A stretch of 37,197 nt of DNA from an uncultured Lewinella sp. (lineage in GTDB: Bacteria > Bacteroidota > Bacteroidia > Chitinophagales > Saprospiraceae). Made by a program: the position numbers and the translations under genes. Under the pieces are notes generated by a model. It was not told where the DNA came from and did no database searches. It saw only the letters and a list, made by a program, of their open reading frames with translations. Numbering within the stretch: the stretch's first letter is position 1; each line of letters starts with the position of its first letter. Shown piece after piece: positions 1-8,611 of the stretch. The stretch spans positions 1 through 37,197 of the forward strand of contig CAJXPD010000083.1 of the NCBI GenBank assembly GCA_913057785.1, written 5' to 3'.

Positions 1-47
1 CATTTGGGCTCCAAAGAATGAATCGCAACTTGCCTTAATTAATTCCT

Positions 48-1016
48 ATGAGTGATCCTAGATCGTTGGATGCGCTGCGTTTTTTCGAGCGGAAACAAGT
101 ACAACAGCTTTTCGAAGCATACGGCGTAGACACGGCTCAGGCCCGATTGATTCGATCTAATACCAACCTTATCTACAGTTGTGGGAACTTTATAATTCGG
201 CTGACCCCAGCCTCCGTACGTACGAAGCTGCAGATTGAAAGTGAATTAGCTTGGCTGATCTATTTAGGAGAAAAAGGAGCCCCCGTGGTTAGATTGCTTT
301 CTGGCCAAGAAGTCATCACTATTGAGGTTGAAGGGCATAAGTTTTTGGGGGTGATTTTTGCCAGAATTAAGGGTAGAAAGGTAGAAGCTAAGGATTGGAA
401 TGGGAATCACTTTGAAAGACTAGGACAGCTATCAGGTCAACTGCACAGATTAGGACAGGAATATCAATGGACAGGTGATTACGGGTATCAACATTGGAAC
501 GAAATTCCTGAGTTTCATAATTACCCTAAACTAGACGAAGCTTTCCCTTGGGGGATAGAACTGCATACAGCGGTGGTAAGTAAAATGATGACCTTGCCCG
601 CCAAGGCGGCAAATTATGGCCTTATTCACTACGATATACATCACGGGAATTACTTGCTGTTAGAAGATGGTAACTTAGTGTTGTTCGACTTTGAGTTGTG
701 CTGTCAATCTTGGTATATCCATGATGTTGCTACCGTTCTATACTATGCTTGCACGCATCCCCAGAGTCAAGCTTTCGTGAATTTTCAAGCCCATTTTTTA
801 GAGCACTTTTGGTTGGGCTATCGAATGGAGTTTCCAATCCCTTCTGTTGAAGAGCAAGCCTATGTGCCAATATTTCTGTTGTATCGAGACCTTATGGTAT
901 ATGGATATCTGCTGGACATCTGGGGAGGTAAGTCCCTGACGAAGCAACAAGAACAGTATCTGAAGCGAATGAAACGATCCATTGCCGATCGGAAAGAAAT
1001 TTTTGAGCACTTATAA
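48..1016 (+). CDS. APH-fold small-molecule or protein kinase (phosphotransferase family)
   Basis: A 322-residue protein with the aminoglycoside/homoserine kinase-like fold. The Brenner motif HYDIHHGN (His194, Asp196, Asn201) supplies the catalytic Asp, and LVLFDFELC about 15 residues later supplies the Mg-binding DFE. The N-terminal lobe has the usual beta-strand pattern (NLIYSCGNFIIRLTP). There is no signal peptide, so it should act in the cytoplasm. The family phosphorylates choline, homoserine, sugars, antibiotics or proteins; nothing here fixes the substrate. The first ATG after the window edge is used, and the length fits the family. The next gene starts 37 bases after the stop, so the two may be cotranscribed. 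An RdoA/YihE-like stress kinase is one alternative reading. Confidence 0.8.
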   Translation: MSDPRSLDALRFFERKQVQQLFEAYGVDTAQARLIRSNTNLIYSCGNFIIRLTPASVRTKLQIESELAWLIYLGEKGAPVVRLLSGQEVITIEVEGHKFLGVIFARIKGRKVEAKDWNGNHFERLGQLSGQLHRLGQEYQWTGDYGYQHWNEIPEFHNYPKLDEAFPWGIELHTAVVSKMMTLPAKAANYGLIHYDIHHGNYLLLEDGNLVLFDFELCCQSWYIHDVATVLYYACTHPQSQAFVNFQAHFLEHFWLGYRMEFPIPSVEEQAYVPIFLLYRDLMVYGYLLDIWGGKSLTKQQEQYLKRMKRSIADRKEIFEHL

Positions 1017-1053
1017 GCACCATTACCTCCCAGAGGTGCATCTAACTTATTAC

Positions 1054-1707
1054 ATGAATGTCCGGACAATTTTCCGATATGTATTTCGCGCCCTTCTAGG
1101 CCTCTTGGCTGCCATTCTGCTGTATCTCCTTACCGCCTTGATTCTTTCTAGGATTCCAACACATCCTAAAAGCTATTCCTGTGAGTCCTCTGGCTCTTAT
1201 TTCGTAACGACAAATGGAGTTCACCTTGATGTAATCGTACCCAGTAGTTTTTTCAAAGGAGATCGTTGGGAGGGGCTAGTCTTGCCAGATCACATTCAGT
1301 ATGTGGCGATCGGTTGGGGAGATAAAGGCTTCTATTTGGAAACACCGACTTGGGATGACCTAAAACTGTCTACCGCCCTAAAGGCACTTTTCTGGGACAG
1401 TGAAACAGCCATGCATCTGACCTATTATCGAAGGCCCTTGACCGATTGGAAGAAACTGACACTTTGCCCTGAGCAAGCTCTGGCTTTAGAGGAATATGTA
1501 TATGCATCTTTTCAAATAACGCAGTCTGGGCAGATTGTCGAAATCCCGGGTTCGGGCTATACCGCGCAAGATGTATTTTTCGAAGCGCAGGGTAGTTATT
1601 CGATTTTCCGTACCTGCAATAACTGGGCGAACCAGGCTTTGAAGGCAGCTCAGGTGAGAACAGCCCTCTGGGCTCCATTTGACTGGGCGGTACTACGGTA
1701 TCTATAG
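1054..1707 (+). CDS. DUF2459 (TIGR02117) membrane-anchored protein
   Basis: A 217-residue protein starting at MNVRTIFRYVFRALLG. One hydrophobic segment (about residues 9-31) is followed by an exported domain. The stretch TTNGVHLDVIVP and the end region SIFRTCNNWANQAL resemble the DUF2459/TIGR02117 family, often found as a single-pass periplasmic protein. The family has no proven activity; the conserved His and Cys/Asn motifs suggest a papain-like hydrolase fold, which is inference. The reading frame is open to 982, but a start there would overlap the upstream kinase; the ATG at 1054 puts the hydrophobic segment at the N-terminus and is preferred. Confidence 0.7.
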   Translation: MNVRTIFRYVFRALLGLLAAILLYLLTALILSRIPTHPKSYSCESSGSYFVTTNGVHLDVIVPSSFFKGDRWEGLVLPDHIQYVAIGWGDKGFYLETPTWDDLKLSTALKALFWDSETAMHLTYYRRPLTDWKKLTLCPEQALALEEYVYASFQITQSGQIVEIPGSGYTAQDVFFEAQGSYSIFRTCNNWANQALKAAQVRTALWAPFDWAVLRYL

Positions 1708-1724
1708 ATAGAGTGGCTCTGGTT

Positions 1725-2456
1725 TTAGGGTCTATCAACTACTACTTTGAAGTTCCTTGGGAAGCCATCCACGATGACTTGCACTAGATATAATCCATCT
1801 GCATCGGCAAAATCAGATAGGTCTCGCACGATTTCTTCGTTGGCCTGGCGCTCTATGCCTTCCGACAATAAGAGCCTACCATAATTATCGTACACTCTAA
1901 GGTGACCTTCTTTCATTTCCTCTGATGAGATACGTATTCTGAGTACATCTTGTGTTGGGTTTGGATACACCTCTATTTGACTCCAAGTGTTACAATTCAT
2001 CAAGGCTTGAGCGCTCGAAAGTGGCAACTTGCTTATACCAGGGCTAATTGGACCTACTATATTTCCCTTCTTGATGGATAAAAAGGGGATGCCACAAGCT
2101 GGTATAGTAAAGGAGAATTTGCTCCTGATTTGTGTGTCTCGACGATAAAGTGCAAAAATAAAATCCTCGTTCTTCTGCAGTGTACTCAAGTCGACCTGAC
2201 AACTGGTTCCAGAAAAGTCATAGGCGCTGATTTCTTCTTCCTTCACATCTCCGTAAATTACTTGTTTGACTATAATTTCGATTCCACCCTCTACGAAATC
2301 TTTCAACTTACCCCTTACGATCACCTGAGGGTTGTCTGGATCGTCAAAATACAGGGTTTCGCAGAAGGTGTTGATCGAAATGCAGGAACAGGCGGTGCTT
2401 CTTGAGCATACAAGTAAGAAAGGGAATAGGAGTAGTACGTTAATCTTTCTTATCAT
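1725..2456 (-). CDS. Secreted TIMP/netrin-like cysteine-rich protein with T9SS sorting domain (copy 1)
   Basis: A 243-residue protein. A signal peptide should be cleaved after Ala22, leaving a mature N-terminus that begins Cys-Ser-Cys. Cysteines fall at mature positions 1, 3, 10, 64, 99 and 133, which resembles the inhibitory N-domain of animal TIMPs (1, 3, 13, 70, 99, 124). The segment DFIFALYRRD before the fifth Cys matches the TIMP strand before its C99. The last 80 or so residues (from VYPNPTQDVLRI) are a type A T9SS C-terminal domain, so the protein should be secreted across the outer membrane. It is a tandem paralogue of the next gene, 65 bases apart on the same strand. Function is unproven: protease inhibitor, metal binding or adhesion are possible. 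Confidence 0.75.
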   Translation of the reverse strand: MIRKINVLLLFPFLLVCSRSTACSCISINTFCETLYFDDPDNPQVIVRGKLKDFVEGGIEIIVKQVIYGDVKEEEISAYDFSGTSCQVDLSTLQKNEDFIFALYRRDTQIRSKFSFTIPACGIPFLSIKKGNIVGPISPGISKLPLSSAQALMNCNTWSQIEVYPNPTQDVLRIRISSEEMKEGHLRVYDNYGRLLLSEGIERQANEEIVRDLSDFADADGLYLVQVIVDGFPRNFKVVVDRP

Positions 2457-2521
2457 TGATCTTGCGGTTTTCTTGTGACTAAAAGATCATCGCCGGTTTA
2501 GAGAGAATCTGATCTATATAC

Positions 2522-3283
2522 TTATCTCTGAATAACGATCTTTACTACCTCCCGTCTGCCGATCAACTCTACTTCCAAGAAGTAGACTCCAGGTGCAAGA
2601 CGGCTAACATCAATCGTCTCTTCCCAAAGATCATTTCCGTCTATTGAGAAGTTCGAAACCTCTTGTCCAATGGCATTGATGAAACGAGCCGAGCCGGAAA
2701 TCTGCCCCCCAAGGGTTAGTTGTACTTCAAGTTGATTAGCTGCCGGAACTGGCCCAAGACGCATCTCCAGACCTCCACTGATGGGCGGTAGGTCACCACA
2801 ATCACCGATCGTATCGAAGTCCTCGAGAGGAATGCTTTTGATCCCGGGAGCTACATTCCCTTTAACAATTCCATTTTCTACCTCCAGCACATTCACACCA
2901 CAAATACTGATGAAATACCTGGATTCACCTTGAGATTCTCTCCAGTCTGGACTCAAGGAAAAAATGAATTCTTGGCCATTTTCAAAGTCATCTGTCCACA
3001 TACCACAATCGGCTCCATCTCCATCTCTTACGAATAGACTTTGCCCGTCCATACTGCCATGCAACGTTTGAAAGACTTCCACACGCATTCCACCATTTTC
3101 GCGCCGCACTTTTTTGCCATAGACAATCAGGTGAGCGTTAATGGTATCGGTGCCGAAGGTCTGAGATTCACAGAAGGTTTCTACATAGGCGCAAGAGCAA
3201 GCCAAAAGCTTGGAGTTACTCAATAGCAAACAAAGGGACAATGAGATAAAAGTGTATACAATTTTCATCATGAGTTTTTTCAA
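2522..3283 (-). CDS. Secreted TIMP/netrin-like cysteine-rich protein with T9SS sorting domain (copy 2)
   Basis: A 253-residue paralogue of the gene at 1725-2456, lying upstream of it on the same strand. The signal peptide ends ...SKLLA, and the mature chain starts Cys-Ser-Cys. The six cysteines (mature 1, 3, 10, 65, 100, 134) are almost exactly spaced as in copy 1. LLAC also resembles a lipobox, so lipidation cannot be excluded, but copy 1 lacks one and T9SS cargo normally uses signal peptidase I. The C-terminus (RFINAIGQEVSNF ... LAPGVYFLEVEL) is a diverged type A T9SS sorting domain. The two copies differ most in loops, as expected of an old duplication. Start could be Met1, Met5 or Met6. 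Confidence 0.75.
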   Translation of the reverse strand: MKKLMMKIVYTFISLSLCLLLSNSKLLACSCAYVETFCESQTFGTDTINAHLIVYGKKVRRENGGMRVEVFQTLHGSMDGQSLFVRDGDGADCGMWTDDFENGQEFIFSLSPDWRESQGESRYFISICGVNVLEVENGIVKGNVAPGIKSIPLEDFDTIGDCGDLPPISGGLEMRLGPVPAANQLEVQLTLGGQISGSARFINAIGQEVSNFSIDGNDLWEETIDVSRLAPGVYFLEVELIGRREVVKIVIQR

Positions 3284-3502
3284 CGAGGATTGTTAAGTCT
3301 TTTCTAGGTATCGCACAGATAGACCTTCCATCTGGTCGGGAAGGTTGGGTCAATAGGCATGTCAAGCGGTGAATTCCTTTTAATGCTCAGTTTTTGACTA
3401 ATAAAATTCCACAACTTAATCACTTAAGGCTTCCAATTAATCATCTGCCGAGGACTCGCGGCAAAAAAAGTAGCTATTTACAACTAAAACAGATTAACCC
3501 AG

Positions 3503-4414
3503 ATGGAAAATGCAGTTATACCGGTTGTGATAAGACGTCTGATCGGGTCAAGCGTTCTTATAGGTTTCCTGCTTTTATCCATGTTCTTCCTGTTTCAATT
3601 CAACAGAAAGATAGAAGCTGTAAATGGGTGGAGCATTAATGGAACTGTAGTAATACCAGATTGGGGTTGGGGGGCGATTTCTGCTACAGTGATCTGTTCC
3701 TTATTACTATTGGTGCGTTTTGGAGTTCAACAAATCAGAAGAGAAGAACAACTGAAGCTAGAATTTGAGCGCCGATTGTCGAAGGTAGAAATGGGTGCCT
3801 TGCGATCCCAAATGAATCCGCACTTCATCTTCAATTGCTTAAATTCTATAGATTATTACATCCTCAAGGCCGAAACGGAAAAAGCATCTGAATACCTAAA
3901 TCGATTTTCTAGACTCATTCGACTGATCTTGCAAAATTCAAGAAAGAATCAAGTGAATCTGAAAGACGAATTGGAGGCACTTCGCTTGTATATTGAAATG
4001 GAAACCCTCCGTTTCCAAGGGCAGTTTGTCTACACCATACAGATAAAGAACGGCCTGGTACCGGTTGATCATGAGATTCCGCCTATGTTGTTACAGCCCT
4101 ATGTAGAAAATGCCATCTGGCATGGTCTCCTGCATAGTAGTGGGATTGGGAGGTTGGATATCATACTGGCTTTGGAGGGGCACACTTTGCTTTGTGTGAT
4201 TGAGGATAATGGAGTAGGACGGGAATACGTGCAGGAAATGAACGCCAACTCAAGACTGAAGACTAGATCGATGGGAACCAAGATTACAGAAGATCGGCTG
4301 GAACTCTTCAGCAGGCTCTATCATAATGAAGCCTCGGTGCAAATAATTGACCTGAAAGACAAGGGCGGAGCTGCCCTTGGCACAAGAGTAGAGCTCACCA
4401 TTCCGGTACAATAA
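3503..4414 (+). CDS. LytS/YehU-type sensor histidine kinase (His_kinase PF06580)
   Basis: A 303-residue inner-membrane kinase. Two hydrophobic segments (about residues 13-33 and 52-73) flank a short extracytoplasmic loop, followed by a linker and the phosphoacceptor box MNPHFIFNCLNSI with His107. The ATP-binding part shows the N box PYVENAIWHGL and the G1 box IEDNGVGR. It lacks any large sensor domain, so it probably senses within the membrane. Family members usually sit next to a LytTR response regulator; none is present here, making this an orphan kinase. The stop is 11 bases before the start of the methyltransferase gene, so the two are likely one transcript. A short inverted repeat (3326-3346) lies upstream. 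Confidence 0.9.
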   Translation: MENAVIPVVIRRLIGSSVLIGFLLLSMFFLFQFNRKIEAVNGWSINGTVVIPDWGWGAISATVICSLLLLVRFGVQQIRREEQLKLEFERRLSKVEMGALRSQMNPHFIFNCLNSIDYYILKAETEKASEYLNRFSRLIRLILQNSRKNQVNLKDELEALRLYIEMETLRFQGQFVYTIQIKNGLVPVDHEIPPMLLQPYVENAIWHGLLHSSGIGRLDIILALEGHTLLCVIEDNGVGREYVQEMNANSRLKTRSMGTKITEDRLELFSRLYHNEASVQIIDLKDKGGAALGTRVELTIPVQ

Positions 4415-4425
4415 AGACTTGCTCT

Positions 4426-5151
4426 ATGCTCATAAGACTACTTTACCTAGGGATCGGCTTTTATGTCTACCTATTTTCACAATTAACCATCTTGCTCCTG
4501 ATTGCATTTACAGGAAATCTGTATCCCGAACTTGGAATGGATGGTCCAGCAGAACGTCCAATTGTTGATGCTCTGCTGATCGATACTGGACTTATTTTGC
4601 TATTTGGACTTCAACATTCTTTGATGTCGAGACGGCGAGTGAAGGATTGGCTGAGGATGTGGCTTCCTAGGCCATTGGAACGATCCTTTTTTTGCTTAAT
4701 GGCCAGCCTCTGCCTTTTGCTCTTGATCTTTGGCTGGCAGCCGATCCCGGGATACCTGTGGAGTGTGGATTCCCTTGCGGGTCGGTGTTTTTTCTACTTC
4801 CTGTTCTTTATCGGCTGGATTGTGATGTTTACTGCCACTTTCCTAATTAATCATTGGGATTTATTTGGTTTAAGGCAAGTCTATCTTTTTTGGCAACAAA
4901 GGCCTTACACAGCCCTTGTCTATAGGAACCCATTCCTATACAAGAAGCTAAGACACCCGCTTTACCTGGGCTTTCTGATTGCTTTTTGGGCTAGTCCCAA
5001 GATGAGTTATGCTCACTTCATTTTTGCGCTTCTAATGACCGGATATATATTGATCGGCATCCGTTGGGAAGAACGGGATTTAATCAGGGATTTTGGTGAT
5101 ATTTATCGTGATTACAAAAGCAAAGTGCCAAAGCTATTCCCGAGACCTTAG
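4426..5151 (+). CDS. mddA: Methanethiol S-methyltransferase (MddA family)
   Basis: A 241-residue integral membrane protein with about five transmembrane segments. It matches the MddA branch of the NnrU/isoprenylcysteine methyltransferase superfamily: LLFGLQHSLMSRR near residue 60, STFLINHWDLFGLRQV-like segment in the middle (here TFLINHWDLFGLRQV), then KKLRHPLYLGFLIAFWASP and a C-terminal ERDLIRDFGDIYRDY. MddA converts methanethiol to dimethyl sulfide using S-adenosylmethionine. The HPLYLG and E-R-D-L segments form the cofactor-binding end in this superfamily. Length fits MddA. It follows the histidine kinase gene by 11 bases, suggesting co-expression. The family call is firm; in vivo substrate is inferred. 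Confidence 0.85.
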   Translation: MLIRLLYLGIGFYVYLFSQLTILLLIAFTGNLYPELGMDGPAERPIVDALLIDTGLILLFGLQHSLMSRRRVKDWLRMWLPRPLERSFFCLMASLCLLLLIFGWQPIPGYLWSVDSLAGRCFFYFLFFIGWIVMFTATFLINHWDLFGLRQVYLFWQQRPYTALVYRNPFLYKKLRHPLYLGFLIAFWASPKMSYAHFIFALLMTGYILIGIRWEERDLIRDFGDIYRDYKSKVPKLFPRP

Positions 5152-5292
5152 TCCTTTCCTGAAAGTCCTTAAGCTACGTCTGATAATTCCCCTAATGCGT
5201 GAAATAGATTTTATCTATTCACCAAAACTCCTATCTTTAGGCACCTGGCCGCCTGGCCTGGATTTTATAAGTATGAAACCTAATTACCTATC

Positions 5293-7249
5293 ATGAGTAG
5301 ACTGCTCTACCTCGTAATTATTCTATTATTTATGTCGACCTGTCAGAGTGGCCCGAAGGTGTATGAATCCTTCGAGGAATATCCTGTTTATAACGGAACT
5401 GATCTTGGACTTAGTTATAGTCCGGAAGCCTCCGTGTTTAAGGTTTGGAGCCCCGCTGTAGAAGCGATGCAAGTCAAATTGTATGACCAAGGATTAGGGG
5501 GCGATCCCATCAGAGAAGAAGCCATGAAATTGGGGAATGATGGCGTTTGGGAAATTTCCTTGTCGGGAGATTTAAAGGGGAAATATTATGCTTTTCAAGC
5601 CAAGGCTGATGGCGAATGGCGAGATGAAGTGCCTGATCCTTATGTTAAAGCAGTTGGAACAAATGGTCGACGGGGAATGATTGTCGATTTAGTGGACACT
5701 AACCCAGAAGGCTGGGATTCGGATGAGCGACCAGCACTTGCGGGTTTTAACGACATCATCATTTATGAATTACACGTTCGGGATGTTTCTATGGATCCAA
5801 ATTCCGGGATCGAAAACAAGGGCAAGTTCTTGGGCCTTGCCGAGACCGGTACTCAAACCGCGGAGGGCCTGTCAACAGGATTAGATCATATCAAGGATTT
5901 GGGCGTAACCCATGTTCATCTGCTACCTTCTTATGACTTCCTTTCCGTAGATGAGACTAAGCTAGAAGACAACAAATTCAATTGGGGGTACGATCCGCTC
6001 AATTACAATACACCAGAGGGAAGCTATTCTACTAACCCAGAGGATGGCAACGTACGAATTAGAGAGTTTAAGCAATTGATCAAGACGCTGCATGATAATG
6101 GTCTACGGGTCATCTTGGATGTGGTGTATAACCATACAGGAGCTACAGAACCATCTAATTTTAACCAGCTAGTTCCAGGATATTATTACCGACAGAATGA
6201 GGAAGGTGGATTCTCAGACGCTTCAGCCTGTGGGAATGAAACGGCCTCTGACCGGGCGATGATGCGGAAATTCATGATCGAATCTGTCAAGTATTGGGCT
6301 GAAGAATATCATATGGATGGCTTCCGCTTCGATCTAATGGGTATTCATGATATCGAAACCATGAATGCTATTACTGCGGCGCTGGATGAAGTAGACCCTA
6401 GTATCTTCGTCTACGGAGAAGGCTGGACTGCTGGATCAAGCCCTTTACCAGATGAGCGCAAAGCCCTCAAAGCCAATACCCCTCAGAGATGGAATTAAGG
6501 GCCATGTCTTCACCCATGAAGCAAAGGCTTTTGTAAGCGGATTACCAGGATTGGAAGAAAGTGTGAAATTCGGCGTGATTGCCTCCACTCAACACCTACA
6601 AATCAATTACGATTCTGTTAATTACTCTACTGCACCATGGGCAAATTCTCCCCTGCAGACCATCACCTATGTTTCTTGCCATGATAATCATACACTTTGG
6701 GATCGACTAGCTATTTCTTGCCCGGAAGAATCGGAAGAGGAGCGCATCAAGATGCACAAACTGGCTGGAGCCATTGTCTTGACGGCACAAGGGGTTAGCT
6801 TTTTACACGCAGGTGTAGAAATGCTAAGAACCAAGGGTGGTGAAGAAAATTCCTACGAATCTTCCGATGAAGTCAATCGCATAGATTGGGCAAGAAAAGG
6901 ACAGTATCCAGAAGTCCTAGATTACTTCAAAGGACTAATTGGTCTACGCAAAGCGCACCCCGCCTTCAGAATGACAAGTACTGAAATGCTACAGCAACAT
7001 CTTGAGTTTCTGGAGGTCTCAGATAACAATCTAATTGCTTATCAACTGAAAGACAATGCAAATGGAGATGACTGGGCCAATATTCTAGTGGTATATAACG
7101 GAAATGCGGAATACAAGACCTTAGAAATACCCGCTGGCGATTGGAAGGTGGTGTTAGACGGTGAACGAGTCAATGAGGAAGGACTAGGCACTATCAATGC
7201 ATCACAATTGACCGTGGCGGGACGAAGCGCCATGGTGCTGGCCCAATAA
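5293..7249 (+). pseudogene. Type I pullulanase lipoprotein (GH13_14), broken by an internal deletion/frameshift
   Basis: Two overlapping frames together encode one pullulanase. The first (5293-6498) starts with a lipoprotein signal (FMSTC), then a CBM48/E-set domain (about residues 35-120) and a GH13 barrel with nucleophile Asp347 in FRFDLMG and acid/base Glu376 in YGEGW. It stops soon after ALKANTPQ. The second frame resumes at RDGIKGHVF (from 6482) with the third catalytic Asp in SCHDN (6683) and the C-terminal beta domain, ending at 7249. In intact relatives roughly 11-12 residues separate ALKAN from RDG; these are absent, so about 35 bases (3n+2) are missing near 6481. The enzyme would hydrolyse alpha-1,6 bonds of pullulan or branched dextrins. 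Either a real mutation or an assembly error. Confidence 0.85.
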
Positions 7250-7321
7250 TTCTAGTCTTCATTCACCAAGAGTTGTGGGGAAAATATCGGCATCTGCACA
7301 ACTCAACTTCAACTCCTTGTT

Positions 7322-8611
7322 ATGCGAACAATGCAACAACGACTGACTAATACTTTTTATGCTATTCTCAGTCTGCCAGCCACTGCGATGGGATTTGCCC
7401 TTTCTGTCCAAATTGCCGCTTTGAGCTGGATCTTAAACACTAAATACGGATTCAACCTTGAAGAAATCGGGCTAGTATGGATGGCAGGGCCTGCTGCAGG
7501 TATTTTAGGGCAGGTGATCATCGGTGTGATTAGCGATAATGTCTGGTTTTGGAATGGACGGAGACGACCATTCATCATTATCGGGGGTACGATCGCTGCT
7601 TTAATGCTCTTGGCCTTACCGAATATTGATGTAATCAATGATTCCTTGGGAATTGGTAGCTTGATTGGAGTAGCCATTACGGTAGCACTCTCCCTGGACC
7701 TAGCCATCAATATCAGCTTTAATCCAACTCGTTCTGTAATTGCAGATGTAACACCTCCGGGTGATGCCAGAACAAAAGGCTACACTTGGATGCAGTCTAT
7801 ATCCGGTTTTTTCGGCGTACTAGCCTATCTTATCGGCGCATTTATCAGCAATTATACCTTGATCTATTTTGGTGCTGTAATCGTTTTCGTATGTTCCATC
7901 TTTCCTTTGTTTTTTATAGAGGAACCCCGTGAGCTATCTTCCGGGGCAGAGGAAGAAGGGGAGGAGATTGCTACGGAAACGGATTGGTTGGAGTTTGGAA
8001 AGATCTGCTTGGCCCATGCTTTTACTTGGTTAGGTGTACAGACCATGTTTGTATATACTTTTGCCTATATCAAAGAAGTTATCATGGGACATGAGACAAC
8101 CGTGCAACTGAGTGCAGAACAAAATGATCATATCGGGTTTGTTACGGGCATTGCTTTTGCTGTCTTAAATACCGTTGGTTTCCTATTGCCAGCATTAGTA
8201 TTAGAACCCCTGGCGAAGCGTATTGGACGAGTTAAAACGCATATGGCTTGCATTGCCATCATGGCTGTTGGGTATGCTATTGTCGTATTTGTCGGTCAGA
8301 GCTCTACAATGCTGATTACCAGTATGATTGTTATCGGAGTAGGTTGGGCAGCGGTGGTAAGTCTTCCCTTTGCCATCATGTCAGAAACTGTAAATCAAGC
8401 TAGAATGGGCTTGTTTATGGGACTTTTTAATCTATCGGTTGTTTTGCCTCAATTGGTAGCCTCCTCTTTAGGGGGGTATATCGACGGGCAAAGTGATAAG
8501 TCCGTCATTTATATCATTAGTGCGATCGCCCTTGCCATTTCAGCTGTTCTTTGGTTATTAGTGAAGGAGCAGAAATCTGCAGTCCCGCTGAGCACTGGCG
8601 GAGCGCATTAA
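7322..8611 (+). CDS. MFS sugar transporter, SLC45/sucrose-transporter-like
   Basis: A 429-residue protein with about 12 transmembrane helices. The loop after helix 2 reads GVISDNVWFWNGRRRPF, a variant of the MFS loop 2-3 motif typical of SLC45/glycoside-pentoside-hexuronide carriers. The central loop (about residues 195-220) is acidic and charged, as usual between the two six-helix halves. It lies 72 bases after the pullulanase, so uptake of maltose or other glucose oligosaccharides is a reasonable inference, not proven. ATG at 7322 is used; a second in-frame ATG at 7331 is possible. Its stop codon shares the palindrome TTAA (8608-8611) with the stop of the convergent CHAT gene. Confidence 0.85.
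   Translation: MRTMQQRLTNTFYAILSLPATAMGFALSVQIAALSWILNTKYGFNLEEIGLVWMAGPAAGILGQVIIGVISDNVWFWNGRRRPFIIIGGTIAALMLLALPNIDVINDSLGIGSLIGVAITVALSLDLAINISFNPTRSVIADVTPPGDARTKGYTWMQSISGFFGVLAYLIGAFISNYTLIYFGAVIVFVCSIFPLFFIEEPRELSSGAEEEGEEIATETDWLEFGKICLAHAFTWLGVQTMFVYTFAYIKEVIMGHETTVQLSAEQNDHIGFVTGIAFAVLNTVGFLLPALVLEPLAKRIGRVKTHMACIAIMAVGYAIVVFVGQSSTMLITSMIVIGVGWAAVVSLPFAIMSETVNQARMGLFMGLFNLSVVLPQLVASSLGGYIDGQSDKSVIYIISAIALAISAVLWLLVKEQKSAVPLSTGGAH

Noticed and set aside
5209..5239. Possible pullulanase promoter (TATCTTTA with a T-rich -33)
   Set aside because: The -7 box misses the final G and the -33 is not TTG; too weak to annotate.
6452..7249. Second pullulanase frame as an independent gene
   Set aside because: Its first residues before RDGIKG match no enzyme; the rest is the continuation of the upstream frame after a frameshift.
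7278..7316. Inverted repeat GAGTTGTG...CACAACTC between pullulanase and the transporter
   Set aside because: The loop is about 20 bases and no other evidence supports a regulatory role.
8608..8611. Shared TTAA used as stop by both convergent genes
   Set aside because: A neat overlap, but tail-to-tail stop sharing is common in compact genomes and carries no clear function.
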